64,000 nt of DNA from positions 1 through 64,000 of the forward strand of contig JACWDC010000007.1 in assembly GCA_014654415.1 (NCBI GenBank), written 5' to 3'. Under the pieces are notes generated by a model. That model was not told the origin of the DNA, did no database searches, and was given only the letters and a program-made list of their open reading frames with translations. How positions within the stretch are numbered: the stretch's first letter is position 1; the number at the start of each line of letters is the position of its first letter. The position numbers and the translations under genes are program-made. This stretch comes from Pelagibacterales bacterium SAG-MED05. Lineage in GTDB: Bacteria; Pseudomonadota; Alphaproteobacteria; Pelagibacterales; Pelagibacteraceae. Below, in pieces: positions 48,077 through 56,737 of the stretch.

Positions 48077-49479
48077 TAATCTAAATTTTTTACAATATCC
48101 TCTGTCATCTTTTTTGCATCAGCAAATAACATTAACGTATTGTCTCTGTAAAATAATTCATTGTCTATACCCGCATAACCTGGTGATAAGCTTCTTTTTA
48201 CAAATAATACTGATTTACATTTTTCTACATCAAGAACAGGCATTCCAAATATAGGGCTTTTTGGATCAGTTTTAGCTATAGGATTCGTAACATCATTAGC
48301 TCCAATAACAAATGCTACATCTGAATTAGCAAAATCATTATTAATGTCTTCTAATTCAAAAACTTCATCGTAAGGAACGTTAGCTTCTGCCAATAATACA
48401 TTCATATGACCGGGCATTCTTCCAGCCACGGGGTGGATTGCGTAGGTTACTTTAATGTCATTCTTTTTTAACTTATCAACCATTTCTCTTAAGGCATGTT
48501 GTGCTTGTGCTACAGCCATTCCATAACCTGGAACTATTATAACTGAGGATGCATTCTTCATCAAAAAAGCTGCATCTTCTGCATTTCCACTTTTAACGGG
48601 CTTTTTATCTTGTTTGTCTTTTATATCAGGGGAAGAGTTGTCTGCGCCAAATCCTCCAAGGATAACACTTATGAAAGATCTGTTCATAGCTTTACACATT
48701 ATATAAGAAAGAATTGCACCTGAAGATCCTACGAGAGCTCCAGTAATTATTAAGGCGGTATTCTCTAAAGTAAAACCAATACCAGCCGCTGCCCATCCAG
48801 AATAAGAATTAAGCATTGAAATAACAACTGGCATATCTGCACCTCCAATTGGAATAATTAATAAAAATCCAACTAAAAAAGAAATGACAATTACAGTCCA
48901 GAAAAAGCTCTCAGACTGAGATCTGCACAAATAAAATATTAATACAAAAATTGTAATACCCAAAATCAGATTTAAATAATGTTGTCCAACAAATGTAATT
49001 GGTGAGCCAGACATAATTCCTTTTAGTTTTAAAAAAGCTATTATTGACCCTGAAAAAGTTATAGCTCCAACTGCTGCTCCAATAGACATTTCAATTAAGC
49101 TTGCTAGTTTAATCTCTCCTATAGAACCAAGATTAAAAGCTGAGGGATTCAAGAAAGCTGCTATCGCTACAAAAACTGCTGCAAGACCAACGAGACTGTG
49201 AAAACCTGCAACCAATTCTGGCATTGCAGTCATCGGTATTCTAAATGCAATAAAAGAACCTATCGCTCCACCAACAATCAAAAGTAAAAATACATAAATT
49301 ATAGAAGTGGAAAAATTACCTATCGATAAAAATGTAACTGCTATAGCAATTATCATTCCAATGATCCCAAAATAATTACCTTGTCTAGATGTATCAGGTG
49401 AAGATAAGCCTCGTAATGCAAGAATAAAAAGTATTCCTGATATTAAATAAAATATTGCTGATAAATTGGCTGATATCAT
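48076..49479 (-). CDS. pntB: NAD(P) transhydrogenase subunit beta
   Basis: This proton-pumping transhydrogenase subunit of 467 residues has an N-terminal membrane domain of about eight or nine helices (residues 1-270) and a C-terminal NADP(H)-binding domain starting near residue 300 (SVIIVPGYGMAVAQAQHAL, then HPVAGRMPGHMNVLLAEA and VIGANDVTNP). It uses the proton gradient to make NADPH from NADH. It overlaps pntAB by 4 bp, and the three subunits form one leftward operon with transaldolase at its end. Confidence 0.96.
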   Translation of the reverse strand: MISANLSAIFYLISGILFILALRGLSSPDTSRQGNYFGIIGMIIAIAVTFLSIGNFSTSIIYVFLLLIVGGAIGSFIAFRIPMTAMPELVAGFHSLVGLAAVFVAIAAFLNPSAFNLGSIGEIKLASLIEMSIGAAVGAITFSGSIIAFLKLKGIMSGSPITFVGQHYLNLILGITIFVLIFYLCRSQSESFFWTVIVISFLVGFLLIIPIGGADMPVVISMLNSYSGWAAAGIGFTLENTALIITGALVGSSGAILSYIMCKAMNRSFISVILGGFGADNSSPDIKDKQDKKPVKSGNAEDAAFLMKNASSVIIVPGYGMAVAQAQHALREMVDKLKKNDIKVTYAIHPVAGRMPGHMNVLLAEANVPYDEVFELEDINNDFANSDVAFVIGANDVTNPIAKTDPKSPIFGMPVLDVEKCKSVLFVKRSLSPGYAGIDNELFYRDNTLMLFADAKKMTEDIVKNLD

Positions 49480-49787
49480 TTTTTATTATTTTTCTTTTTT
49501 TTGTACATCTGCAGCATTCTTTGGGTAACTAAAAACCCTCCAAAAATATTTATTGCAGCTAAAATAATAGCTAAATAACCAAAAATACTTGATGTATCGA
49601 AAATGTTATTTGATGATCCTGCTAATGCTGCAATTATTGCTCCAACTATAATTACAGAAGAGATAGCATTTGTTACTGACATTAAAGGAGTGTGCAAAGA
49701 TGGGGTTACGCTCCATACAACATAATATCCTATGAAAATTGATAATATAAATATACTTAATCTAAATATAAACGGGTCTATTTCCAC
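49476..49787 (-). CDS. pntAB: NAD(P) transhydrogenase subunit alpha, membrane part
   Basis: This is a 103-residue membrane protein with four hydrophobic segments, the separate C-terminal half of PntA found in alphaproteobacteria. FIGYYVVWSVTPSLHTPLMSVTNAISSVII near the middle is the family signature; the N-terminus PFIFRLSIFILSI precedes it. It overlaps pntAA by 1 bp and pntB by 4 bp. Confidence 0.95.
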   Translation of the reverse strand: MEIDPFIFRLSIFILSIFIGYYVVWSVTPSLHTPLMSVTNAISSVIIVGAIIAALAGSSNNIFDTSSIFGYLAIILAAINIFGGFLVTQRMLQMYKKKKNNKK

Positions 49788-50884
49788 TATTCAATCTCCT
49801 TAATTAAAGTTTTTACAATAATCTCATCTTCCATATTGATATCAAAATCTTTCTTTTCCTTATTGTATAAATTCCTAATAAAACTAAATAAATTTTTAGC
49901 ATAAAGACTTGAAGCAGTTAGAGGTAATCTGTTCATAAGATTTTTAACTCCAATAACTTTAACTCCATTAACAATATTAATTTTTCCCACTTCTGAAAAA
50001 GCGGAATTCCCTCCTTGTTCAACCGCAAGGTCATAAATAATTGACCCAGGTCTCATTAATTTTACTAATTCTTCGCTTATAATTCTCGGAGCAGGTTTGC
50101 CTGGTATAAGAGCTGTGCATATAACTATGTCATTTTTTTTAAGAGCATCTTTCATCATTTCAGCTTGTTTTTTTTTAAAGTCTTCACTTGCTTCTTTCGC
50201 ATAACCACCTTCGGTTTCTAAATCTTCTGATTCTTTAACTGTCAAAAATTTACCACCTAAACTTTCAACTTGCTCTTTTGATGTCGCTCTTACGTCTGTA
50301 GCTGAAACTATAGCGCCTAATCTTTTTGCAGTAGCTATCGCTTGTAAACCAGCTACCCCGGCACCGATAACTAAAACTTTTGCTGCTGGTACTGTCCCAG
50401 CTGCAGTCATCATCATTGGAATTGCTTTTTCAAACTCGTAGATGGAATCTACAACTGATCTATAGCCTGCAAGATTTGATTGGGAAGATAAAACATCCAT
50501 TGATTGTGCTCGTGTTATTCGTGGCAATAATTCCAATGAAAAAATATTAATATTTTTTTTTAAGATCTCTTTAAATTTAGTCTGATTTTTTGAAGGATTT
50601 AATATTCCAATTAAAATAGTTTTATCTTTTAAATTAAAAATTTCTTCATTTGAAGGACAGTTTACTTTTAGTAATAAATTACAATTATTTAAAACTTCTT
50701 TTGATGAACTTTTAATTTCCACTCCAACTTTTTTATATTCTTCGTCTTGAATTCCAATATGAGTAGCATAATCATTTTCTATACATATTTTTAATCCAAG
50801 ATTAATTATATTTTTTGCTGTTTCAGGTGTAATAGAAATTCTCTTTTCTAATGATAAATCTTCTTTAATGGAGCCTACTATCAT
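49787..50884 (-). CDS. pntAA: NAD(P) transhydrogenase subunit alpha, NAD-binding part
   Basis: This soluble NAD(H)-binding subunit of the transhydrogenase has 365 residues and an alanine-dehydrogenase-like fold. Motifs are EKRISITPETAKNI near residue 13, LLPRITRAQSMDVLSSQSN near residue 138, AAGTVPAAKVLVIGAGVAGLQAIATAKRLGA near residue 165 (nucleotide loop GAGVAG) and ICTALIPGKPAPRII. Together with pntAB and pntB it makes the split alphaproteobacterial enzyme. It starts 18 bp after rpmJ ends. Confidence 0.96.
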   Translation of the reverse strand: MIVGSIKEDLSLEKRISITPETAKNIINLGLKICIENDYATHIGIQDEEYKKVGVEIKSSSKEVLNNCNLLLKVNCPSNEEIFNLKDKTILIGILNPSKNQTKFKEILKKNINIFSLELLPRITRAQSMDVLSSQSNLAGYRSVVDSIYEFEKAIPMMMTAAGTVPAAKVLVIGAGVAGLQAIATAKRLGAIVSATDVRATSKEQVESLGGKFLTVKESEDLETEGGYAKEASEDFKKKQAEMMKDALKKNDIVICTALIPGKPAPRIISEELVKLMRPGSIIYDLAVEQGGNSAFSEVGKINIVNGVKVIGVKNLMNRLPLTASSLYAKNLFSFIRNLYNKEKKDFDINMEDEIIVKTLIKEIE

Positions 50885-50902
50885 GTGTAAAATGCTATTT
50901 GA

Positions 50903-51028
50903 TTAACCTTGACGAGCTTTAAATTTTGGATTTTTTTTATTAATTACATATAGTTTCCCTCTGCGCTTTACTAGTTTAGAGTTCAAGTCTCTTTTCTTTA
51001 GTGATTTTAGTGAGCTAGCTATTTTCAT
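50903..51028 (-). CDS. rpmJ: Ribosomal protein bL36 (zinc-free form)
   Basis: This 41-residue protein reads [18 protein letters not shown], then [19 protein letters not shown] and RQG at the end, which is the cysteine-free bL36 type of many alphaproteobacteria. It starts only 11 bp after the 3' end of the 5S rRNA gene on the same strand. Confidence 0.93.
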   Translation of the reverse strand: MKIASSLKSLKKRDLNSKLVKRRGKLYVINKKNPKFKARQG

Positions 51029-51039
51029 AATTATAAAAG

Positions 51040-51155
51040 CCTGGCAACGTCCTACTCTCCCATATCTTAAGACAAAGTACCATCGGCGCTGAAGAACTTA
51101 ACTTCCGAGTTCGGAATGGGATCGGGTGTTGCCCCTTCGCAATAATTACCAGGCA
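51040..51155 (-). rRNA. rrf: 5S ribosomal RNA
   Basis: The complement is a 116-nt 5S rRNA: the ends TGCCTGG and CCAGGC pair as helix I, and the core CACCCGATCCCATTCCGAAC, then GGAAGTTAAG and GGGAGAGTAGG are near-universal. No 23S or 16S gene lies beside it; upstream on its strand come tRNA-Val and a glycan gene cluster. Confidence 0.97.
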
Positions 51156-51297
51156 AAAAGTTTATATTATTATTTTTTAATTATGTAAATAGCCTAAAAT
51201 TACTTTATTTAAACAAATATACGTATCTAAAAGTTATTTGAAATAGACTTATTTACGAATTTAATAAAAAAAGATACTAAAAGTTTTTAACTTATTT

Positions 51298-51372
51298 TGG
51301 TGGGCGTGATAAGAATTGAACTTATGACCTCTTCGATGTCAACGAAGCGTTCTACCACTGAACTACACGCCC
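51298..51372 (-). tRNA. tRNA-Val (anticodon GAC)
   Basis: The complement folds as a 75-nt cloverleaf with encoded CCA. The acceptor stem GGGCGTG/CACGCCC is perfect, the anticodon stem CTTCG/CGAAG encloses loop TTGACAT with anticodon GAC, and the T arm is ATAAG-TTCAATT-CTTAT. It lies between the 5S rRNA and the glycan cluster and may mark that cluster's edge. Confidence 0.95.
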
Positions 51373-51409
51373 AAAAATGAGTTGTGAAAAGATATTACAA
51401 TTTAAATTT

Positions 51410-52192
51410 TTAAAAAATTAAATTTTTCAATATAAGTTTTAATTTCAATTTAAATATGAAAAATTTTAATCGTCTAGTTTGAAAATTTTTAATAAATGTT
51501 AATTTATTTCTTCTTAACCAATAGTTGTATTCATTAAGATAAAGCTTAAGATTTTTTTTCGAAAAATTGTTCTCATGTGTTCTGTAGGTAAGCAAAGGCT
51601 CATTAATCATATAAAATTTATGGAAATGACTAAGCTTAATGAACAAATCAAAATCTCCAATTATTTGAAATTTATTGTTAAATCTATACTTCTTGAAAAT
51701 ATGTTTTTTAAGCATTATTGCGCTTATACCTACTATATATTTGTCAAGCAATTGTTGAGTTGAAATACTTTTAAAAAAATTTTTTTTTTCGTTAACCTTT
51801 TTCTTTTTTGTTTTTTGATTGTAAATATAATATTTAGAAAAAACTACATCTGAATTTTCCTTATTAAATTTTGCAATAAATTTAGATAAGAAGTTTTTAT
51901 TCCAATAGTCATCGGTATCTAAAAAACATATAAAATTTCCCCTTGTTTTTTTAATTGCTTTGTTTCTTGCATGATAAAGTGGAAACAATCTTTTTGAATA
52001 AAAATATCTAATTCTTTTATCCTGATATTTTTTTATAATTTTTTTGCTATTATCATCAGATTTGTTATCCCAAAATATAAGTTCCCAATTATGATAGTCT
52101 TGTGCAAAAATACTATTCAAACTATTGATCAAATACTTTTCACCATTATGACAGTTCATAATAATGCTTACAAGAGGAAGCTTTTTTTTCAT
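51410..52192 (-). CDS. Glycosyltransferase family 2 protein
   Basis: This 260-residue protein has a GT-A fold with the start VSIIMNCHNGEKYL, the motif ELIFWDNKSDDNSKKI near residue 37 and the metal-binding FLDTDDYW near residue 93. It would add one sugar to a growing surface polysaccharide on the cytoplasmic side. It is the last gene of the leftward glycan cluster and lies 8 bp downstream of the APS-kinase-like gene. The donor and acceptor sugars are unknown. Confidence 0.88.
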   Translation of the reverse strand: MKKKLPLVSIIMNCHNGEKYLINSLNSIFAQDYHNWELIFWDNKSDDNSKKIIKKYQDKRIRYFYSKRLFPLYHARNKAIKKTRGNFICFLDTDDYWNKNFLSKFIAKFNKENSDVVFSKYYIYNQKTKKKKVNEKKNFFKSISTQQLLDKYIVGISAIMLKKHIFKKYRFNNKFQIIGDFDLFIKLSHFHKFYMINEPLLTYRTHENNFSKKNLKLYLNEYNYWLRRNKLTFIKNFQTRRLKFFIFKLKLKLILKNLIF

Positions 52193-52200
52193 TAATGATT

Positions 52201-52608
52201 TTAAATAAATTTTTCTAAAAATATTTTAGCCCACAATTTATAGTTTTTTGAAGTTACTCTTAAGTTATATTTTTTAGGTTTTTTAAAAATTCTATTCATT
52301 CTAGGGTATCGGCTTTTTTTAATTGTATCCATCCAAATGATTAAGTGTGGTTTAAAAATTTTTCTCTGTTCGTGATGCGGGCATACAAAGTCAGCAATAA
52401 CAAATTTTTTTTTAGATTTATTTGCTAATACTTTCATTCTATTTACTTGTCTAATTATCCCTGTTTTGCTGAAATCCCAATCATTGTACTTGCCTCGAAC
52501 TTTGTCCGCATTAAGCCATTTGGCTCTTAATTTTTTTGTTAAATTTTTAGCTAAAGTAGTTTTACCTGATCCAGGTAAACCCATTATTAAGATTTTTTTA
52601 ATTTTCAT
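52201..52608 (-). CDS. P-loop kinase, adenylylsulfate-kinase-like
   Basis: This 135-residue protein has a Walker A GLPGSGKTT (residues 9-17) and continues LNADKVRGKYNDWDFS, then RQVNRMKVLANKSKK and FVIADFVCPHHEQR. These match the core order of APS kinase (CysC: NAD, R, DW, RM, A-D-F). It is much shorter than usual CysC (about 200). It overlaps the SDR gene by 11 bp. Since a sulfotransferase gene is three genes upstream, a role in supplying PAPS is attractive but unproven; phosphorylation of another small molecule is possible. Confidence 0.65.
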   Translation of the reverse strand: MKIKKILIMGLPGSGKTTLAKNLTKKLRAKWLNADKVRGKYNDWDFSKTGIIRQVNRMKVLANKSKKKFVIADFVCPHHEQRKIFKPHLIIWMDTIKKSRYPRMNRIFKKPKKYNLRVTSKNYKLWAKIFLEKFI

Positions 52609-53557
52609 ACAATTTATCTTTTTTCTTTAGTAATTTTATTTCAAAATTTATTGTTGATGATAGAGATTTAATAAAGTTTTTTTTTGGTTTCCACCCAAGT
52701 AATTTTTTGGCCTTATTTATATCTGGATAAAATTTTATAAACTCTTCTTTTCTCATTTCTATCTTTCCAAATTCTGGTTTACCTTTTTTAATTAGTGTAC
52801 TTATCCTTTCTATCACCGATCTTACTTTTATAGGTTTGCCTGATCCAATATTAATAATTTCACCCAAAACTTTTTTAGATTTAAGTATTTTTTCCATAGC
52901 ATTAATCACTTGCTCAATATCAATAAAATCTCTTAATTGCTTTCCATCTGAGCATGGAAAAATTTTGTTTGCCAAACAAGATTTAATTATAAATGGGATA
53001 ATTCTATTTGAATCCTGCCCTTTTCCATAAACTTGATAAAGCCTTACTACGGCACAAGGGAAATTATTTTTTTTAAATTTCTTAATTAAGTAATTAGTTG
53101 CTAAGTATTTTGGTCTTCCATATATTGACTTGGGATTACATTGAAAATGTTCTTTATGTGGAGATTTAATGCTTTCATATTCAGCCCCGCTACCTATTTG
53201 CAAAAATAATTTTATCTTTTTGTCTGAAAAAATTTTAACTAAATTTTTACAACCAAGAAAATGCGTATTATAATTACCTACTTTATTTTTATGATCTACG
53301 TATCCTCCTAAATTAACCACATAATCAAATTCTTTATTTATTTTTTTTAAAGATGATTTTGAATTTAAATTTCCTGTTAGATATTTAACTTTTTTAAGTT
53401 TTCGTAAATTTTTTGGCTTTTTAGTTGAAAATGAAGTTACATTCCAACGTAAACTTAAACATTTTTTTGCTAAGTGATAGCCTATAAACCCTGTTCCACC
53501 AATTATTAAAATCTTAGATTTTACTTTTTTTTCCATGGGGCTTTTTTTTCTTTCCAT
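52598..53557 (-). CDS. NAD(P)-dependent sugar epimerase/dehydratase (extended SDR)
   Basis: This is an extended short-chain dehydrogenase of 319 residues. The nucleotide loop is IGGTGFIGYHL near residue 18, the catalytic serine region is LQIGSGAEYES near residue 122 and the Tyr-x3-Lys pair is YGRPK near residue 148; RDFIDIEQV near residue 210 is typical. In CDP-dideoxyhexose clusters the last step is a 4-keto reduction by an SDR of this kind (RfbJ-like), which fits here. The first ATG overlaps rfbF by 37 bp; the ATG at 53538 or close to it, giving MEKKVKSKIL, may be the true start. Confidence 0.8.
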   Translation of the reverse strand: MERKKSPMEKKVKSKILIIGGTGFIGYHLAKKCLSLRWNVTSFSTKKPKNLRKLKKVKYLTGNLNSKSSLKKINKEFDYVVNLGGYVDHKNKVGNYNTHFLGCKNLVKIFSDKKIKLFLQIGSGAEYESIKSPHKEHFQCNPKSIYGRPKYLATNYLIKKFKKNNFPCAVVRLYQVYGKGQDSNRIIPFIIKSCLANKIFPCSDGKQLRDFIDIEQVINAMEKILKSKKVLGEIINIGSGKPIKVRSVIERISTLIKKGKPEFGKIEMRKEEFIKFYPDINKAKKLLGWKPKKNFIKSLSSTINFEIKLLKKKDKLYEN

Positions 53558-54216
53558 AAATCAGAAAGGACTTTTTTATCTCTCATGGTATCCATGCATT
53601 GCCAAAATCCATAATGTTTGTAAGCCATTAATTGTTTTTTTTTTGTTAATCTATTGAAGGGTTCTCTTTCAAGCATAATTTTATCACCCGAGATAAAATT
53701 AAATATTTTATAATTAAAAATAAAAAAACCTCCATTAACCCAATTGTTTTTTAATTGAGGTTTTTCTTTAAATTTCTTTACTCTGCTTCCTGAAATATCT
53801 AACTCTCCAAATCTGGCTGGAGGCCTAACTGCTGTCAAAGTGGCTATTTTTTTATGCTTTTTATGAAAACGGTAAAGTTTTTTTAAATTTTGATTTGTCA
53901 AGCCATCTCCATATGTGACAGAAAAAATTTCATTTTTTTTGAAATATTTTTTTAACCTTAATAGTCTTCCTCCTGTTAAAGTTTCTTTTCCTGTATAAAC
54001 ACATTTGATTCTTTTTTTATTTTTATAAAATCTTTCTAAAAATTCTTTCTTATAACCAGTGGCAAGAATAAAATCTTTAAATCCATAACTTTGATAAAAT
54101 TTTATTATATGTTGAACCATTGGTGTTTTTCCAATTTTTATCATTGGTTTTGGAATAAGTTTTGTTTCCTCAGCTAGTCTAGAACCCAAACCTCCACACA
54201 AAATTACTACTTTCAT
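53521..54216 (-). CDS. rfbF: Glucose-1-phosphate cytidylyltransferase (RfbF-like)
   Basis: This enzyme of 231 residues would make CDP-glucose from glucose 1-phosphate and CTP. The start is VVILCGGLGSRLAEET and IPKPMIKIGKTPMVQHI, followed by ETLTGGRLLRLKKYF near residue 77, VTYGDGL, PPARFGELD and the C-terminal APWKKK, all RfbF-like. It is about 25 residues shorter than usual because the stretch between FLERFY and the TGGR motif is short. A second, related nucleotidyltransferase lies at 61123-61893. Confidence 0.88.
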   Translation of the reverse strand: MKVVILCGGLGSRLAEETKLIPKPMIKIGKTPMVQHIIKFYQSYGFKDFILATGYKKEFLERFYKNKKRIKCVYTGKETLTGGRLLRLKKYFKKNEIFSVTYGDGLTNQNLKKLYRFHKKHKKIATLTAVRPPARFGELDISGSRVKKFKEKPQLKNNWVNGGFFIFNYKIFNFISGDKIMLEREPFNRLTKKKQLMAYKHYGFWQCMDTMRDKKVLSDLWKEKKAPWKKK

Positions 54217-54220
54217 AAAT

Positions 54221-55318
54221 TTATTTTTTTGATCCTATTGAATAAGGGAGTTTTTTATTTTGTATTGTAAATTTATTAAATAAAAAAATTCTCATAAAAT
54301 AAAATATTGGAATTGACAATATTTGTTTCCATCTTAGATGCTTAAAAGTATTTTTCCAAACAAGTAATTCACATTTCATGGGTAAAAAATTAAAATATAT
54401 TTCTTTTCTTGAGAACATAAAGTCATAATTGTAATTTTTAATCATTCTTGATGTTAAAAATTGAAAAAATTCTAAATCCCTATTAAAAAAAAAATTTTTA
54501 TCAATATTAATCTTAAAATTTTTATTCACTCCAGAAATCCACCTTTTACTAGCTTTATCGCCCCACCATTGTAATCCAAGCTTGGTCGATGATTTAAGGC
54601 ATTTTTCATATTTTATTTTGAATATTTTGCAAAACTTTCTCATCACGTATTCGTTTTCCCAATGTAATTTTTCATATTGAAGTACGTAAACTTTTTTTAA
54701 TTTCATTAAATCAAAAATACCATTTAAAACTAAATCTAATTGAAAATATAATTCTCTGGGGAAAAAACCACTGCCATTTTGGTAAGTTAGCCAAGTTTTA
54801 ATCGGAGAATTAATTGAAGCCATAGGATGGCGAATAATATGAATAATTGATGTATTCTTTGATTTTATAGTACGCACAAATTCTTTTGTCCAACTCACTA
54901 AATGAGTATGTATAAAAAGAATTTTCTTTTCACATTTTTTATCTCCTTTCGCAATTGAATATGATATGTGTAAATTTTTTATAATATCAATTTTGCTTGT
55001 TTGATTTTTTTTCATCAATTTTGAAAAATTTTTTATAAATTTTTTTTTATTTACCTTAAAAAATTTATTTCTATTTTTACCTAAACGATCTTGTCTTTCA
55101 AACCTGCCCCAAAAACCTTTGGAATTAAAGTAATGAGGATACAAGCTAATAAATCTTTTTGAAATCTGATCTGGAGAATTTAAGTTCAACATTTCCTGAA
55201 AGCTTTTGTTAATTCTTAAATAACCTGGAAATGTTAATACTTGTGAGTGACCATCAAGTAGACCTTGAAAGAAATCTGAGCCACCCCTTCCACCTGCAAC
55301 CAGTAAAACAATTTTCAT
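54221..55318 (-). CDS. Sulfotransferase family protein
   Basis: This 365-residue protein has the two sulfotransferase PAPS sites: an N-terminal loop VAGGRGGSDFFQGLLDGH (5'-phosphosulfate site, from residue 7) and IIHIIRHPMASINSP near residue 170 (3'-phosphate site, Arg and Ser). It would transfer sulfate to a sugar or lipid hydroxyl. The C-terminus is basic with a hydrophobic stretch (SIPIFYFMRIFLF) that may touch the membrane. It sits 4 bp upstream of rfbF in the glycan cluster, close to an APS-kinase-like gene. Confidence 0.78.
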   Translation of the reverse strand: MKIVLLVAGGRGGSDFFQGLLDGHSQVLTFPGYLRINKSFQEMLNLNSPDQISKRFISLYPHYFNSKGFWGRFERQDRLGKNRNKFFKVNKKKFIKNFSKLMKKNQTSKIDIIKNLHISYSIAKGDKKCEKKILFIHTHLVSWTKEFVRTIKSKNTSIIHIIRHPMASINSPIKTWLTYQNGSGFFPRELYFQLDLVLNGIFDLMKLKKVYVLQYEKLHWENEYVMRKFCKIFKIKYEKCLKSSTKLGLQWWGDKASKRWISGVNKNFKINIDKNFFFNRDLEFFQFLTSRMIKNYNYDFMFSRKEIYFNFLPMKCELLVWKNTFKHLRWKQILSIPIFYFMRIFLFNKFTIQNKKLPYSIGSKK

Positions 55319-55333
55319 AGATAAGAAATGAAT

Positions 55334-56290
55334 TTATAAATTTGATTTATTAAATGCTTTAATCATTTTTTGCAGAAATCTCACTGAGTCCTTTGGGTGC
55401 TTTCCTACAGCCGTTTCTGCTGCTAATACAAGTCCTGCTGCTCCCATTTCTAAAGAATTAAATATATCATTTGCCTCTCCTCTAGTCGGGTAGTTATTTT
55501 CCAGCATACTTTCTAGCAAATTTGTTGCTATATAAATTTTTTTAATTTTATATTTTTCTTTTAATTTAAATAAACTTCTTTGAACAATTGGTATATTTTC
55601 TATGTTGACGTCCTTTGATAAATCACCTCTATCTATTAAAAATTGATCACCATATTTCAAAATTTCTTTAAAAGATTTAATAGCATTTTTTGTTTCAATT
55701 TTAAAAATTTTATTTTCATTTTTTAATAGATGATTGAATTGAATTATATCTTTAACAGAATTTGTAAATGATAAAGCATAATTTTTAATTTTTAGTTTTT
55801 TTCCAATTTGAATTGCTTCAAGGTCTTTTGCCGTTAAATAGTTTAACTTAATCTTTCTATTTACTAGGTGCACACCTTTGTTGTTTTCTAAATACCCAGA
55901 AGATATAACTTTACATAAAGCATGTTCATTTTTCTCTATTATTTTTACAGAAAGATTACTAAAGCCTATACTAAGAATATCCCCTTTCTTTAAATCGTTT
56001 AGAACATATGCAGGATAAAGTTGTATATTTTTTTTTTTGCCGAAGATATAAAATTTTTGATATTCTTTAAAAAATTTTTTCTTTTTAGTTTTAATTCTTA
56101 TTTGCGCACCTTCTGTATCAATACAAATTGGAACAGTGGAATATTCTCTAATAAAATTAATTGATTTTTCCAATTTACTTAAAGATAGATGAGACATGTT
56201 TAGTCTGAGGAGATGTATTTTTTTATTTGAAAATTTAAGAAATTTTTTATTTAGACTTTGCGGTCCTAATGTACAAATTATTTTAACCAT
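55334..56290 (-). CDS. Pyruvate-kinase-like protein lacking the C-terminal domain
   Basis: This 318-residue protein follows the pyruvate kinase barrel: KIICTLGPQS at the start, LLRLNMSH near residue 28, DTEGAQIR (DxKGPxIR in true kinases), then IFKIETKNA (catalytic lysine), FLIDRGDLSK and IATNLLESMLENNYPTRGEANDI with AAETAVGKHP near the end. The C-terminal regulatory domain is absent (usual length about 470) and the K to E change in DTEG is unlike working enzymes. It lies between a sulfotransferase and an RmlC-like gene, so a glycan-related role, perhaps with a phosphoenolpyruvate-like compound, is inferred. Confidence 0.75.
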   Translation of the reverse strand: MVKIICTLGPQSLNKKFLKFSNKKIHLLRLNMSHLSLSKLEKSINFIREYSTVPICIDTEGAQIRIKTKKKKFFKEYQKFYIFGKKKNIQLYPAYVLNDLKKGDILSIGFSNLSVKIIEKNEHALCKVISSGYLENNKGVHLVNRKIKLNYLTAKDLEAIQIGKKLKIKNYALSFTNSVKDIIQFNHLLKNENKIFKIETKNAIKSFKEILKYGDQFLIDRGDLSKDVNIENIPIVQRSLFKLKEKYKIKKIYIATNLLESMLENNYPTRGEANDIFNSLEMGAAGLVLAAETAVGKHPKDSVRFLQKMIKAFNKSNL

Positions 56291-56299
56291 AAAACTTTA

Positions 56300-56734
56300 T
56301 TACCATTTATAATTAAATTTTTGATCGGAGTGATCTTTTCGTACCATCTCTTTTTCATTATGTGGAAGACTAAGACAATTGGCTATGATAGACTCAGGCT
56401 CATAAAATCCCTTAAAACCATTCCATATATTAGGGGGGATGGTGACTAAGAAATAATTTTTTGGTGAAAGACTAATCTCTTGATATTTGCCTTTAGTAGG
56501 ACTTTCAGATCTTTCATCAAACAAAACTAATTTTACAGAACCCTTTATACAAGCATAATTTAATGTGGCCTCCTTATGTAAATGCCAAGCTTTAATAGAG
56601 TCTTTATGAATAGTAGAAAAATAGATCTCACCGAAAGACTTAAATATTTTACTATCATTTCTCAACATATGCATAACGCTTCCTCGATTATCTGACAAAA
56701 TTTTAAGGGATGTTATCTTTACATCATGTATCAT
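56300..56734 (-). CDS. RmlC-like sugar epimerase/cupin (dTDP-4-keto-rhamnose epimerase family)
   Basis: This 144-residue cupin resembles RmlC-type 3,5-epimerases: LSDNRGSVMHMLRND near residue 13 (RGS block), AWHLHKEATLNYACIKGSVKLVLFDER with the catalytic histidine near residue 52, and IPPNIWNGFKGF near residue 99. It is shorter than RmlC (about 180). In a CDP-sugar cluster such an epimerase could turn a D-4-keto sugar into the L form, as in ascarylose synthesis. The substrate is inferred from context. Confidence 0.75.
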   Translation of the reverse strand: MIHDVKITSLKILSDNRGSVMHMLRNDSKIFKSFGEIYFSTIHKDSIKAWHLHKEATLNYACIKGSVKLVLFDERSESPTKGKYQEISLSPKNYFLVTIPPNIWNGFKGFYEPESIIANCLSLPHNEKEMVRKDHSDQKFNYKW

Positions 56735-56737
56735 AAT

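Noticed and set aside
51156-51297. Possible further RNA gene between 5S rRNA and tRNA-Val
   Set aside because: The stretch is plain AT-rich spacer with no stem structure that I can see.
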